Source: JAUILH01 sp964230215 (lineage in GTDB: Bacteria > Bacteroidota > Bacteroidia > Flavobacteriales_D > JAUILH01). From it: 64,000 nucleotides of DNA. The notes under the pieces were generated by a model that had not been told where the DNA came from, did no database searches, and saw only the letters and a list, made by a program, of their open reading frames with translations. The first letter of the stretch is position 1. The number at the start of each line of letters is the position of its first letter. The DNA is taken from the NCBI GenBank assembly GCA_964230215.1, contig CAXRGQ010000011.1, forward strand, positions 1-64,000, read 5' to 3'. Of this stretch, positions 7,235 through 15,434 are shown piece by piece. A program made the position numbers and the translations under genes.

Positions 7235-7981
7235 GTGGATAAGAAGAATAGATATTTCATGTTTGTTGATGAGTCAGGAAATCCTAATCTAAAAAACATA
7301 GATAAGGAATTTCCTGTGTTTGTCTTATGTGGTGTGATGCTAGAAGAACAAAGTTATTACGCCTTTAGAGATGATTTCAATGAATTAAAACTAAAATTCT
7401 TCGACAATAAAGATGTAGTATTTCATTCAACAAAAATTAGAAAGAGAAATAAGGACTTTAAGATATTGATAGATACTGATGTAAAACAAGTGTTTATTGA
7501 AGGTCTTAATGCATGTATCTATAATGCTGATTTCACGATTATTTCTGTTGCAGTTGATAAAAGGGAGTATGTTGAGGAAGTAGGGCATATTGATGATTTA
7601 TATGAAATATGCTTATCTGTGCTTGTTGAAAGGACGATACACTACTTATCTGAAAACAAACTGGATGGTGGTCTTAGTATTGTTTTAGAACGAAGAGGTA
7701 AGAAAGAGGATAATGTATTAGTAAAGAGATTTAACAAGATTTTAGATTCTGGAACGTTTAAGGCCACACCTGAGGAAATCAAATCATTTAACACGGGCTT
7801 TCATTTTCGAAAAAAGAATCAAAATATCAATGGTTTACAGTTGGCTGATCTGGTAGCATATCCAATTGCTAGGCAAACATTAAATCCTGAAACGGAACAC
7901 CCTTCGTTCAAAGTGTTTAAAGACAAGTTTTACTATAGAGGTGATGAAAATAGAGGCTGGAAAAAGATTCCAAAAAAATAA
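7235..7981 (+). CDS. DUF3800 domain protein
   Basis: 248 aa from GTG 7235. The N-terminus YFMFVDESGNPN, the segment VFHSTKIRKRN at about 68-78, and the C-terminal LADLVAYPIARQ are the conserved blocks of DUF3800. Acidic residues sit in an RNase H-like order, so a nuclease activity is often suspected for the family but is not proven. Members are frequent in phage, plasmid and defence-rich regions. It stands alone, about 100 bp after the recombinase pair, and is followed by an intrinsic terminator. This suggests a single-gene cargo unit. Confidence 0.85.
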   Translation: MDKKNRYFMFVDESGNPNLKNIDKEFPVFVLCGVMLEEQSYYAFRDDFNELKLKFFDNKDVVFHSTKIRKRNKDFKILIDTDVKQVFIEGLNACIYNADFTIISVAVDKREYVEEVGHIDDLYEICLSVLVERTIHYLSENKLDGGLSIVLERRGKKEDNVLVKRFNKILDSGTFKATPEEIKSFNTGFHFRKKNQNINGLQLADLVAYPIARQTLNPETEHPSFKVFKDKFYYRGDENRGWKKIPKK

Positions 7982-8005
7982 AGAGCCTATTAAAATAGGC
8001 CCTTT
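7979..8005 (+). terminator. Intrinsic terminator after the DUF3800 gene
   Basis: GCCTAT (7985-7990) pairs with ATAGGC (7995-8000) around a TAAA loop. The stem extends on one side into AAAG and on the other into CTTT. It begins at the stop codon of the DUF3800 gene. The following T-tract is short, so efficiency may be modest. Confidence 0.6.
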
Positions 8006-8069
8006 ACCGACCGGGAGAAACCCCAATCCCAAAACTTTTGCTGACGAATCAACAGTACAAATGTACGTT

Positions 8070-8095
8070 TAAAATTAGTTTTAGTTCTAATTTTA
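8070..8095. repeat. AT-rich hairpin TAAAATTAG / CTAATTTTA
   Basis: A perfect 9-bp inverted repeat with an 8-nt loop in the 280-bp gap between the DUF3800 and GIY-YIG-like genes. The rest of that gap shows no ORF or recognisable signal. Confidence 0.35.
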
Positions 8096-8288
8096 ATAAA
8101 AAATCCTCAATTATTGATGAAATTTTATTTCAGAATCGGGGGTGATTACACGTGAAGAGTCATAAGTGGTCAGAATAATTGACGACTATTTCAATTACTT
8201 CTAACACCATGAATATGACATATAACTATCACTGAAAACAGGTAGTTCTATCTAGGGCTAATTGCGTAGGTTGCAAGCAAAAACAGTT

Positions 8289-8639
8289 ATGGAAGTAGAT
8301 ATGATAGTGGATTGGATTAAATGTAAAACCAATGTTTGGTGCAACTTGCAAACGGTTAAATTGGAGCATGAACATTTTACTGATTTGGTTGGTGTATATA
8401 TAATTTGGAGTGGAGAAGATGTAGTTAGAATCGGTAGTGGAGTTATAAAAGATAGATTGTCAGACCACAGGAATAATGAAGAGATAACGGCATATTCAGA
8501 TTTGAAAGTAACTTGGGCTGAAATAGATAATCAAAGTATGCAGGGAGCAGAGGTATATCTAGCAAATGAGTTAAATCCAAAGGTGGGAGATAGGTTTCCG
8601 AATGTAGATCCAATAAGTGTAAACTTGCCATGGGATTAA
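8289..8639 (+). CDS. GIY-YIG-like small nuclease-fold protein
   Basis: 116 aa from ATG 8289; the frame is open from a TTG at 8262 and another ATG lies at 8301. The central block VGVYIIW...VRIGSG-IKDRLSDHR follows the GIY-YIG order: two strands, then a helix with arginine and histidine. Further on, a glutamate sits in GAEVYLANEL, a plausible metal ligand. The tyrosine of the second YIG is replaced by isoleucine (RIG), which is seen in divergent members and leaves catalysis uncertain. The role is unknown; mobile-element or defence cargo is inferred from context. Confidence 0.55.
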   Translation: MEVDMIVDWIKCKTNVWCNLQTVKLEHEHFTDLVGVYIIWSGEDVVRIGSGVIKDRLSDHRNNEEITAYSDLKVTWAEIDNQSMQGAEVYLANELNPKVGDRFPNVDPISVNLPWD

Positions 8640-8725
8640 TTGTACATACGTCAAAAGATAATCTGTCCTGTAACAATCATAAAATCAAGCGTTAAAGCTG
8701 TTTTACCTACTCACCCTTTGGAGTA

Positions 8726-10318
8726 ATGCTATCTGGCAGAAACTTCTCCTTATCAGAAACATCTGTAGAGAGTATTAAGGCAGATTTGATGTGGGACTTA
8801 GAAAATGCCAGCTTGGATGAAATAAACGGCACTGGATATAATCTTTCATCAAACGGTGGAGCAATTGATACATTAGATAGGTGTGGCAACAGTAAAGGCG
8901 CTATTTATTTGGACGGGACAGATGATTACTTAGAAGTAACCGATGGCGCATTGCTAACCCCAGGAGCAGATGACTTCTCAGTAAGTATTTGGGTTAAAAA
9001 GTTAACGGCAACGGTAAGTTTTGCAGGTAACATTGCTCTATCTAAATGGAAAAATAACGCCCACAACGCAAGTGAGTGGGAGTTAACCTTAAGTGATGGA
9101 CCAAGTGGTTACGCACCAGGTAGCTTTAAAATTCAAAATGGAAGCACGCAGTATAAAGTAGAATCAGATGCACCGATTGACCTAAACAAATGGTACCATA
9201 TAGTAGGTGTTAGAGATGGTGAGTACATAAAATACTATGTAAATGGAGAACTAAAAGGCTCAACTTACGTAGGAACAGTAAGTGTGAATGATGCAGGCTT
9301 AAATATGATTGTTGGTGCTAGATCAGGCAAGTACAGTAACATGGAAATAGATGACATCATGTACTTTACAAGAGCGTTAAGTGCCAGTGAAATAGCCAAT
9401 ATGTATGCTAATGCGAGTTGTGATTTTGACTCTAAGGCTATTGCGTATAGATATGGCTTCCAAGGACAAGAGAGAGATGATGAGGTGAAGGGAGCAGGAA
9501 ACAGCTATAATTATAAGTATAGGATGCATGACCCAAGGTTGGGTAGGTTCTTTGCTGTTGACCCGTTATATACAAAGTACCCATGGAATAGTAACTACGC
9601 ATTTAGTGAGAATAGAGTAATTGACATGATTGAATTGGAAGGCTTGGAAAGTAGTGCAGAATGGCGATGGTCTTTCTGGAATCCAAGCGCAGCAATTACC
9701 ATTAAGATTAATGCAGAAGAGGCGTTCAAACATGCTGAAATAAGCGGTTATACTGGTGCAACAGATGGTAAACAAGATGCCTTTAGACATGCGTTTTGGA
9801 ATGCACTAAACAGAGTTGAGCTCGGTTATTCAACAGCAAAAGAGTACGGTGACCTTCATGAAGATTCCAACAATCCTAATGCCGACCCTGTAGCAGTGGA
9901 AATGGATAAGTACAATAATATGGTAGGTAGAAATATTGCTTCAGAATATCTTGATTCTCCAGGGAGGCTGCCAGATGATGATGACAAGTGGGAGGCACAC
10001 ATTGATGCCAGAATTAAAACAGCCATTAAAGCTGGAAGATTAAAGATGATATCCATGGATTCAGATGGAAATTACCTTGATTCGGACGGATATCGTATTG
10101 ACCGTAGTGAAAAAAATTGGAAGAAAAAGAAACACCTTGTCTGGACAGATACACCAGTGCCTGATGGAAGTACCACTCATCCAAGACCAGATAGTAAAGG
10201 CAAATCTCCTAATAACAGCAAGCATCATGATGAAAACCATTATGGCGGAGACTACTCTTACTATGATAAAGAATACAAAGAAAATGCAAAAAAAGCTGAT
10301 GAGGACTATGACTACTAA
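8726..10318 (+). CDS. Orphan RHS C-terminal polymorphic toxin (LamG - RHS core - toxin domain)
   Basis: 530 aa, far shorter than full RHS/YD-repeat proteins (usually over 1,000-2,000 aa), with no signal peptide and no YD repeats. It therefore looks like a detached tail cassette, and the start is arbitrary. Residues about 30-235 form a LamG/concanavalin-like domain (FSVSIWVK, LNKWYHIVGVRDG, YVNGELKG). Residues about 245-310 are the RHS-associated core (ERDDEVKG, YRMHDPRLGRFFAVDP, Y-AFSENRV). The C-terminal ~200 aa carry a DAFRHAFWNAL...HE...MD-YNNMVGR signature that I associate with DUF6973-like domains at RHS tips. The stop overlaps the start of a lipoprotein gene, the usual position of an immunity gene. 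Confidence 0.75.
   Translation: MLSGRNFSLSETSVESIKADLMWDLENASLDEINGTGYNLSSNGGAIDTLDRCGNSKGAIYLDGTDDYLEVTDGALLTPGADDFSVSIWVKKLTATVSFAGNIALSKWKNNAHNASEWELTLSDGPSGYAPGSFKIQNGSTQYKVESDAPIDLNKWYHIVGVRDGEYIKYYVNGELKGSTYVGTVSVNDAGLNMIVGARSGKYSNMEIDDIMYFTRALSASEIANMYANASCDFDSKAIAYRYGFQGQERDDEVKGAGNSYNYKYRMHDPRLGRFFAVDPLYTKYPWNSNYAFSENRVIDMIELEGLESSAEWRWSFWNPSAAITIKINAEEAFKHAEISGYTGATDGKQDAFRHAFWNALNRVELGYSTAKEYGDLHEDSNNPNADPVAVEMDKYNNMVGRNIASEYLDSPGRLPDDDDKWEAHIDARIKTAIKAGRLKMISMDSDGNYLDSDGYRIDRSEKNWKKKKHLVWTDTPVPDGSTTHPRPDSKGKSPNNSKHHDENHYGGDYSYYDKEYKENAKKADEDYDY
9249..9493 (+). repeat. RHS tail repeat, copy 1 (matches 20764-21008)
   Basis: 245 bp aligning without gaps to 20764-21008, about 89% identical by hand count (26 mismatches). 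It covers the end of the LamG domain and the start of the RHS core. Identity stops where the cassette-specific sequence begins. Confidence 0.9.
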
Positions 10319-10853
10319 ATTGTATATAATAGCATTTATATCAGTGCTTCTAAATAGTTGCAACAATAGTTGTGATAAAAAAATGTTTCTTTTACCAAAT
10401 GGAGAGACTTATGAATGTCCAAAGTTTAATGACTTTGCTAAAAAACCTCTGAAATTTTCTGCTTATTCAGGAATTTATGTGAATGATACCATAGGTCATC
10501 TAAATTATTGGTTGGTTTTACATACTGAAGAAACTACGAATATGACTAACTCATCGAATATTTATAATGATGATTCAAACACTTCATCGGATGTAATAGA
10601 CAAATTTTCAGATAAGTATGTATACCAATTTTGGATGATATCTCATAAAAAACTAAAAAAGAATGAATGGGATAACATACTTATGGAGGCATATTCTGCT
10701 AATCATGGATTAGAGATATATTTAGATGAAAAACCGATTAAAAATGGAGTTCTTACAACTAATTATGTTAATTCACAGGATAACTCAATACTGATAATTG
10801 GTGAATATAATAGCGATTCACTTCCTATTAGAATTAAAATATTGGGAAGGTAG
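10299..10853 (+). CDS. Lipoprotein, candidate immunity protein for the RHS toxin
   Basis: 184 aa from ATG 10299 (181 aa from ATG 10308). The frame is open further upstream, but that part is only the shadow of the toxin gene. The N-terminus MTTKLYIIAFISVLLNSC is a lipoprotein signal with a lipobox (LLNSC), so the mature protein would be lipid-anchored in the envelope. The start overlaps the toxin stop by 11-20 bp, implying coupled translation. The rest is a mixed beta-rich domain with no recognised family. An envelope location suggests that the cognate toxin acts in, or passes through, the periplasm. The immunity role rests on position only. Confidence 0.6.
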   Translation: MRTMTTKLYIIAFISVLLNSCNNSCDKKMFLLPNGETYECPKFNDFAKKPLKFSAYSGIYVNDTIGHLNYWLVLHTEETTNMTNSSNIYNDDSNTSSDVIDKFSDKYVYQFWMISHKKLKKNEWDNILMEAYSANHGLEIYLDEKPIKNGVLTTNYVNSQDNSILIIGEYNSDSLPIRIKILGR

Positions 10854-10875
10854 GTAATGCCCCAATCCACATCAC

Positions 10876-11115
10876 TCACAACTCCCCAAGCGGCATCTCT
10901 AGATACTCACAAAGCTTAACAAGGGTTGTGTAGCTAACATCTCTCTTGCCTTGTTCTATACGTCCAAAATGGATACCTGTATCGTCATAGGCTTCTTGTT
11001 GAGTGACACCTTTTGCTAGTCGGTAGGTTTTTACCTTCTCCGCAAGCACAGATAGCAATTTAGCTTTTTCTTTAGGTGTCATGACCGAAATGTCAGTGTA
11101 TTTTGTAAATTGCAC
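10876..11115 (-). CDS. XRE-family HTH regulator
   Basis: 79 aa (ATG at 11082 is an alternative start). Residues about 25-78 form a Cro/C1-type HTH: LAEKVKTYRLAKGVTQQEAYDDTGIHFGRIEQGKRD-VSYTTLVKLCEYLEMPLGEL. It is transcribed divergently from the secreted protein at 11165, with a 49-bp shared gap that could hold its operator. It converges on the immunity lipoprotein gene. Likely a single-domain transcription regulator; the target is unknown. Confidence 0.85.
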   Translation of the reverse strand: MQFTKYTDISVMTPKEKAKLLSVLAEKVKTYRLAKGVTQQEAYDDTGIHFGRIEQGKRDVSYTTLVKLCEYLEMPLGEL

Positions 11116-11164
11116 AATGACCGTTCGGTAATTACATTTTGTTTAATCTTTTAAAACCATCACT

Positions 11165-11503
11165 ATGAAAGCATTAATAATCTTTTTCCTTACCCTGCCA
11201 TTATGTGGATTTGGACAAACAATGAATGACTTAGAAGCCGATAGTATTTTTGTAACCTACTATGGCTTGGATAAAGAAGCGCGAATTGTCATGTACAAGA
11301 ACAATACTGACTTAACATCAACTGTGGAAGTGACAGAGGCTGTTGAATCAAAAGGTGTACTCACTCTTAAGCGTGCTAATCAACCAGATTTAGTCTTTAA
11401 AAACTTCTATAGTAGCTATTCGCGATACAACCCAAATAAACCTGAGAACAAGGGAAAGTACAATCCCTCCACAGAATTTACCTTTGTCGCACCAGAAGAA
11501 TAA
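11165..11503 (+). CDS. Small secreted protein of unknown function
   Basis: 112 aa with a Sec signal peptide (MKALIIFFLTLPLCGFGQ). The mature ~94 aa are predicted mainly beta, polar, and without cysteines or known motifs. It is divergent from the XRE gene, so it may be under that regulator's control. No family recognised. Confidence 0.5.
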   Translation: MKALIIFFLTLPLCGFGQTMNDLEADSIFVTYYGLDKEARIVMYKNNTDLTSTVEVTEAVESKGVLTLKRANQPDLVFKNFYSSYSRYNPNKPENKGKYNPSTEFTFVAPEE

Positions 11504-11654
11504 CCTAACAGACATTCTCTGCTACAATCTCCCTCCATAATTAGTTCACCTATTCTCACATTTAAAGGTGCCCAGAAACGTCTTCTTTTGGCATCTTTAA
11601 TTTTTGTTCATCCACCATTTGAAACTCAACTAAGAACTATCTAAAATTGTGGTC

Positions 11655-11963
11655 ATGGACAAAGAACTCATCATCAAAGTAATCATTGAAGACATACGCT
11701 ACAATAGATTCATCGATCAGCTAGAAGGTATTGGATTAGTGGTTGACCCAAAGCATCATTCGGGATTAATGTGGGTAGTAGCGGAGATGATGGGCAATGA
11801 AAAACCAAGCGACAAATGGTGTGAAGAATACATGGAATTGATGGACAACTCTGAACTTGACATCTTCGAATTAGCTATTCTGATAAAAAATCAAATTTTC
11901 TATGCAATATTAAATCGAGAATCACAAGAGCCATTGGGTACTATTTTGCTGTTAGCTAAATAA
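11655..11963 (+). CDS. Hypothetical 102-aa cytoplasmic protein
   Basis: About 102 aa from ATG 11655 (a GTG at 11649 is in frame). Acidic and helical, with DKWCEEYMELMD and a hydrophobic C-terminus but no convincing membrane segment. It stands alone, with about 150 bp upstream and 240 bp downstream lacking genes. No family recognised; probable accessory cargo. Confidence 0.45.
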   Translation: MDKELIIKVIIEDIRYNRFIDQLEGIGLVVDPKHHSGLMWVVAEMMGNEKPSDKWCEEYMELMDNSELDIFELAILIKNQIFYAILNRESQEPLGTILLLAK

Positions 11964-12206
11964 ACCGAGACAGCCCTTGGTAGAAACTCAATTGTCACTT
12001 ATATTAATAGGTTGCCCTAATCCCTTCTCTTTCTATATCTGAACAGAATAACCTTGTAATCTATCATTTTTTCTGACTTCACCAAGGTAGATAGACAATA
12101 ATTACATGGCTCTTGGTCAAGCTATTCAGTTACACTATTTTTTATATGCTATGAGAACGGTGAAGACTTACGACCGAGATACTGTAAGTCACAAATCTTG
12201 TAAAAA

Positions 12207-13223
12207 ATGGAAAGATTAAATTTTGAAGAACTTATGAGAATGGTTAATAAGAAAATAGAAAGCCAACCGCTTACGCTATTGTATGAAAAGACTAACGAAC
12301 CATTCCATTTTAAGATGAAAGAAGAATTAGACTTCAGAGGAAGACCAATAGACAAAAGCAATTACTGGTTAAGAAATGCCAGAAAATATGCTATCATATA
12401 TGCAACTATTTTCAATAATAAGTTGCACACTGGGGAAGCTGAAAAATACAATGTAACTGATTCTGAGGTACAATCAAATTTCAACAAATTCATATACCTC
12501 TTGGAGCTTTTTGAGTCATTCACGCATCTGGACGAATTTACACATCACATTTATGACGCAGCAAGGGATGTGCTACGACTTGAACAACAAGAGCACGAGC
12601 AATGGAAGAGCAAGATTTTTTTAAGACGAATTTTGGACAAAGAGAGCACCAGAGGAAACCAACTAAGAGAGTTAAGCAGCGTTTCAAATAAGCTTAGAGA
12701 AGTTAATAATAAATGCCATATCATTCTTGATGATGTTAGGCACGAGCGAATTTCTGGAGCAGAACTCGACATGGTTTACCCTCACTTGAATGAAGCTTTG
12801 GATTTTTACAAAGAGAAACTGCAAGCAACAAAAGCTCGTTATAAAAAGTTTAGTGATAGTTATGAGCAAAGAAAGAGAAAACACCTCAAAGCATCCTTTT
12901 CTAGTCAAGACTTATACTCCGCAGTTAAAGTTGATTTCCCCACTTTAAGGCATAGCAACACTAGTGTATTGACTTTTCAGATAAGAATGTATTGCTCATG
13001 GTATAACAAGCGCTTTTCTGAATACTTCCCAACACAACAGCAAAAGCGAAACACTAAACGAAAATCTGATCGTGTCATCAAGAAAAATAATAGATTGGCA
13101 GAAAAGCATCAACTCACATGTGAAATAATCCGTCTTTCAAATGCAGGATACTCACAAAGAAAAATAGCTTCCCAGCTAAAGACTTCAAAATCAACCGTTC
13201 AAAGAACCTTAGCAAAGAGGTAA
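12207..13223 (+). CDS. HTH protein of a mobile module, function unknown
   Basis: 338 aa. The C-terminal 40 residues are a clear resolvase/Hin-type HTH (EIIRLSNAGYSQRKIASQL, then KTSKSTVQRTL). The N-terminal ~290 aa are strongly helical and charged with coiled-coil stretches; no catalytic motif is visible. The family is not recognised. It is the first gene of a module with an integrase, RadC-like, ATPase and paired recombinases, and is followed by three TGGTCC motifs. It may be a DNA-binding regulator, a partition or a replication-accessory protein. Confidence 0.5.
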   Translation: MERLNFEELMRMVNKKIESQPLTLLYEKTNEPFHFKMKEELDFRGRPIDKSNYWLRNARKYAIIYATIFNNKLHTGEAEKYNVTDSEVQSNFNKFIYLLELFESFTHLDEFTHHIYDAARDVLRLEQQEHEQWKSKIFLRRILDKESTRGNQLRELSSVSNKLREVNNKCHIILDDVRHERISGAELDMVYPHLNEALDFYKEKLQATKARYKKFSDSYEQRKRKHLKASFSSQDLYSAVKVDFPTLRHSNTSVLTFQIRMYCSWYNKRFSEYFPTQQQKRNTKRKSDRVIKKNNRLAEKHQLTCEIIRLSNAGYSQRKIASQLKTSKSTVQRTLAKR

Positions 13224-13233
13224 TAGTATGAAG

Positions 13234-13302
13234 TGGTCCGAAATATGGTCCCATTTACCCACCTATAATATATAGTATTTAGGTAAAAACAAATTTGGTC
13301 CG
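13234..13302. repeat. Three TGGTCC(G/C) motifs and an AT-rich dyad
   Basis: TGGTCC occurs at 13234-13239, 13246-13251 and 13296-13301 just after the HTH gene stop. An ACCTA...TAGGT dyad lies between the last two. The cluster could be the binding region of the preceding HTH protein, but the motifs are short. The remaining sequence to 13458 shows no gene. Confidence 0.3.
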
Positions 13303-13458
13303 CTACCCAGCCTCTAGACCTAATCTACGCTAGCCCCTGCCATTTCTAAGAAGGGGAAAGATATATTATTTCATTTTCTCACACTTTGGACCGGAGGGCA
13401 CTTTATCAGCTCCCGTAGGGTCTATCAATCATTTCAAAAACCTTTTAGACTTAAAGCT

Positions 13459-13662
13459 ATGTTAGAACTATTCTACACCGAGATTCCTACGGTCACAATT
13501 CAAATGTTAGAAGACCGTAATTGTTACATTGTAAGCGATGGGACATTGTTCCTTATTACTATCAAAAACAACGCCTCTTCATACAAAGAGTTTACTTTTC
13601 AAAGTGTAGGGGAAGAAGCAATATATGCTTATGACCTTGTAAGCTACTTTGGAGGCAAATAA
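13459..13662 (+). CDS. Small hypothetical protein
   Basis: 67 aa, predicted beta-rich with one cysteine, no signal peptide and no recognised motif. It is isolated between two non-coding stretches in the mobile module. The coding status is uncertain; length and a plausible ATG are the only support. Confidence 0.3.
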   Translation: MLELFYTEIPTVTIQMLEDRNCYIVSDGTLFLITIKNNASSYKEFTFQSVGEEAIYAYDLVSYFGGK

Positions 13663-13668
13663 TCATCC

Positions 13669-13750
13669 CTACCGACATGTTACGCTTACCAACAACACGT
13701 AATTTTCTGTAATCATCCATTGACAACACTTTCGCTCCACATGTCGGTAG
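13669..13750. repeat. Perfect 12-bp inverted repeat spanning 82 bp
   Basis: CTACCGACATGT at 13669-13680 pairs exactly with ACATGTCGGTAG at 13739-13750, leaving a 58-nt loop. It lies 340 bp upstream of the minimal integrase gene. It may be a recombination site, a structured element or the terminator of the 67-aa ORF. Confidence 0.5.
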
Positions 13751-13787
13751 TGATGCCTAGTGTTTCAGTTTTATCATGGTTTGGTGG

Positions 13788-13878
13788 GAAGTGAACCTAT
13801 CATTTTTCATTGAAATGCTGAATACTAGTGATGTCAATGCTTGTAGTAATGTTGTTTCACTATTACAAGAAGTGAACC
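13788..13878. repeat. Direct repeat GAAGTGAACCT, two copies 80 bp apart
   Basis: Perfect 11-bp copies at 13788-13798 and 13868-13878. With the 12-bp inverted repeat just before, they fill the ~425-bp non-coding stretch ahead of the minimal integrase. They are candidates for recombinase or regulator binding. Confidence 0.4.
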
Positions 13879-14086
13879 TCAAAGATGTTGTTTAGGTCAT
13901 TCCCAGACTTTGCATTTTGTACGATTTTGTACTCTCACATCACGCCTGTACTCAACGGATATAAGTATATACTAACGTATATATAAGACCTTTCTCCCTT
14001 ACACAATAATCTACTTACAGCCCTTTTGATGATTTGAGTGGATTTACGTCCATTTTAACCGATTTACTAACCTAAAACTTAAAAAC

Positions 14087-14653
14087 ATGAGCCTAAAAGG
14101 AACACGTACAACAGCCGATTACTTGCCATGGAATGAAATGGTATTGCTAACACACAAACTCATCAGAGATGGGCAGAAAACATACGCTCTGCTGATAGCT
14201 GTGGGTTGCTACACAGGACTACGAATATCTGATCTTAGAAAACTTACATGGGGTGATATGCAAGACAGTCCTTTGGTAGTAACAGAGAAGAAAACTGGTA
14301 AGACCAGAACAATTCATCTACACAATGACCTATTAGCATTGTCTAGTGAAGTTAAAAGTGATAAGAATAAAGACAATGATTTTCTATTCACTAGTAGCAG
14401 AGGTGAAGTTTATAGCTTGCAATACATTAATCGTAAGCTAAAGGCAATCAATGATACTTACAGACTGGGTATACAGTTTACTACTCACACATTCAGAAAA
14501 ACTTTTGGAAGAAGAATATGGGAAAAGCATGACCATTCAGAAAAGTCTCTGTTACTGCTGAGTCAAATATTCAACCATACATCTATTGCGATTACAAAAC
14601 GCTATTTGGGTATAAGAGATGAAGAGATACAGGATGTGTATTTGAGTTTATAA
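14087..14653 (+). CDS. Minimal tyrosine recombinase (catalytic domain only)
   Basis: 188 aa. It begins almost directly with the catalytic domain and has no SAM-like core-binding domain; this size resembles FimB/FimE-type invertases. The active-site set is present: R in YTGLRISDLR, K in EKKTGKTR, H and R in THTFRKTF, the H of NHTS replacing the usual GH box, and the nucleophile Y in TKRYLGI. Either it works as a small invertase or integrase, or it is the surviving C-terminal half of a longer integrase. No upstream coding remnant was noticed, which favours the first reading. It converges with the membrane-protein gene at 14648 (6-bp overlap). Confidence 0.85.
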   Translation: MSLKGTRTTADYLPWNEMVLLTHKLIRDGQKTYALLIAVGCYTGLRISDLRKLTWGDMQDSPLVVTEKKTGKTRTIHLHNDLLALSSEVKSDKNKDNDFLFTSSRGEVYSLQYINRKLKAINDTYRLGIQFTTHTFRKTFGRRIWEKHDHSEKSLLLLSQIFNHTSIAITKRYLGIRDEEIQDVYLSL

Positions 14654-15343
14654 AATACTCAATTGAGGCTTAATTTCAGATATGAAAATTTCAAATCCCT
14701 TAATGATATCATCAAATTTGCTATTTTGAGAGTATTGGATCGTTTTTTCTGAATTCCCATCATATATAGCCTCCATGAACTTGATTGATCTTTGTTGTTC
14801 TTCTCTAAGATTAATCAATAGTTTAATATATAGTTCATTTTCAAAATCGTATTTGAACCAATGACCATGAATTTGCTCAAAATGAAGAATCTGATTGCAG
14901 GACTCCAACAATTTAAGATGATTGTTTTGTATATCAGATAGCACATCATTTAACACCACTTTTTCTCCTTTACCCATTATAGAATTAATTGTTCCTGTTG
15001 TTGCCATCGCCCGATGGAAATAGCTATGATAGTTAACTTCAAAATTTGATATTGAATTGAAAGCAATAGTTCTTTGTTGAAGGATAAATAAGCTCTTGTT
15101 TTCTTTAGCTCCCTTTCGACTGACAAAATATGTCAGATATCCAAGAATACACAAGCTAACAATACCAATTATTGGGTTTAAAACACCACCGAAATAATCG
15201 CCATACGCTGATAAATCATCTAGATTATCGGATGTTGGGTATTCTGCCACTAGTTTGATAAATAATATGATAGTAACACAGATGCCAACTACTAGGAAGG
15301 CGACAAGCAAGGTGTAAAGTGTTATTCTAAATAGTCTTTTCAT
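14648..15343 (-). CDS. Membrane protein resembling putative phage abortive-infection proteins (AbiC-like)
   Basis: 231 aa from ATG 15343; the open frame starts at 15409 but the extra 22 aa lack a membrane-protein start. There are two membrane segments: ITLYTLLVAFLVVGICVTII at about 7-27, and ILGYLTYFV after the motif YGDYFGGVLNPIIG. A cytoplasmic helical domain of ~150 aa follows. The GD-F-GG-LNPI signature between the two segments is the hallmark I associate with the putative AbiC-type family. It is the only minus-strand gene in its module, an isolated cargo position typical of single-gene defence. The assignment rests on the motif and topology. Confidence 0.5.
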   Translation of the reverse strand: MKRLFRITLYTLLVAFLVVGICVTIILFIKLVAEYPTSDNLDDLSAYGDYFGGVLNPIIGIVSLCILGYLTYFVSRKGAKENKSLFILQQRTIAFNSISNFEVNYHSYFHRAMATTGTINSIMGKGEKVVLNDVLSDIQNNHLKLLESCNQILHFEQIHGHWFKYDFENELYIKLLINLREEQQRSIKFMEAIYDGNSEKTIQYSQNSKFDDIIKGFEIFISEIKPQLSIL

Positions 15344-15434
15344 GCTCAAAATATACAATGTATGAGCGACAAATCTATCACTGTATACGGTGATTTCTAA
15401 ATCAATCAATTTCTAACCATTAAAACTAAATCCT

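Noticed and set aside
10065..10298. N-terminal extension of the immunity lipoprotein into the toxin gene
   Set aside because: The extension has the composition of an out-of-frame reading of the toxin, and a complete lipoprotein signal starts at 10299/10308.
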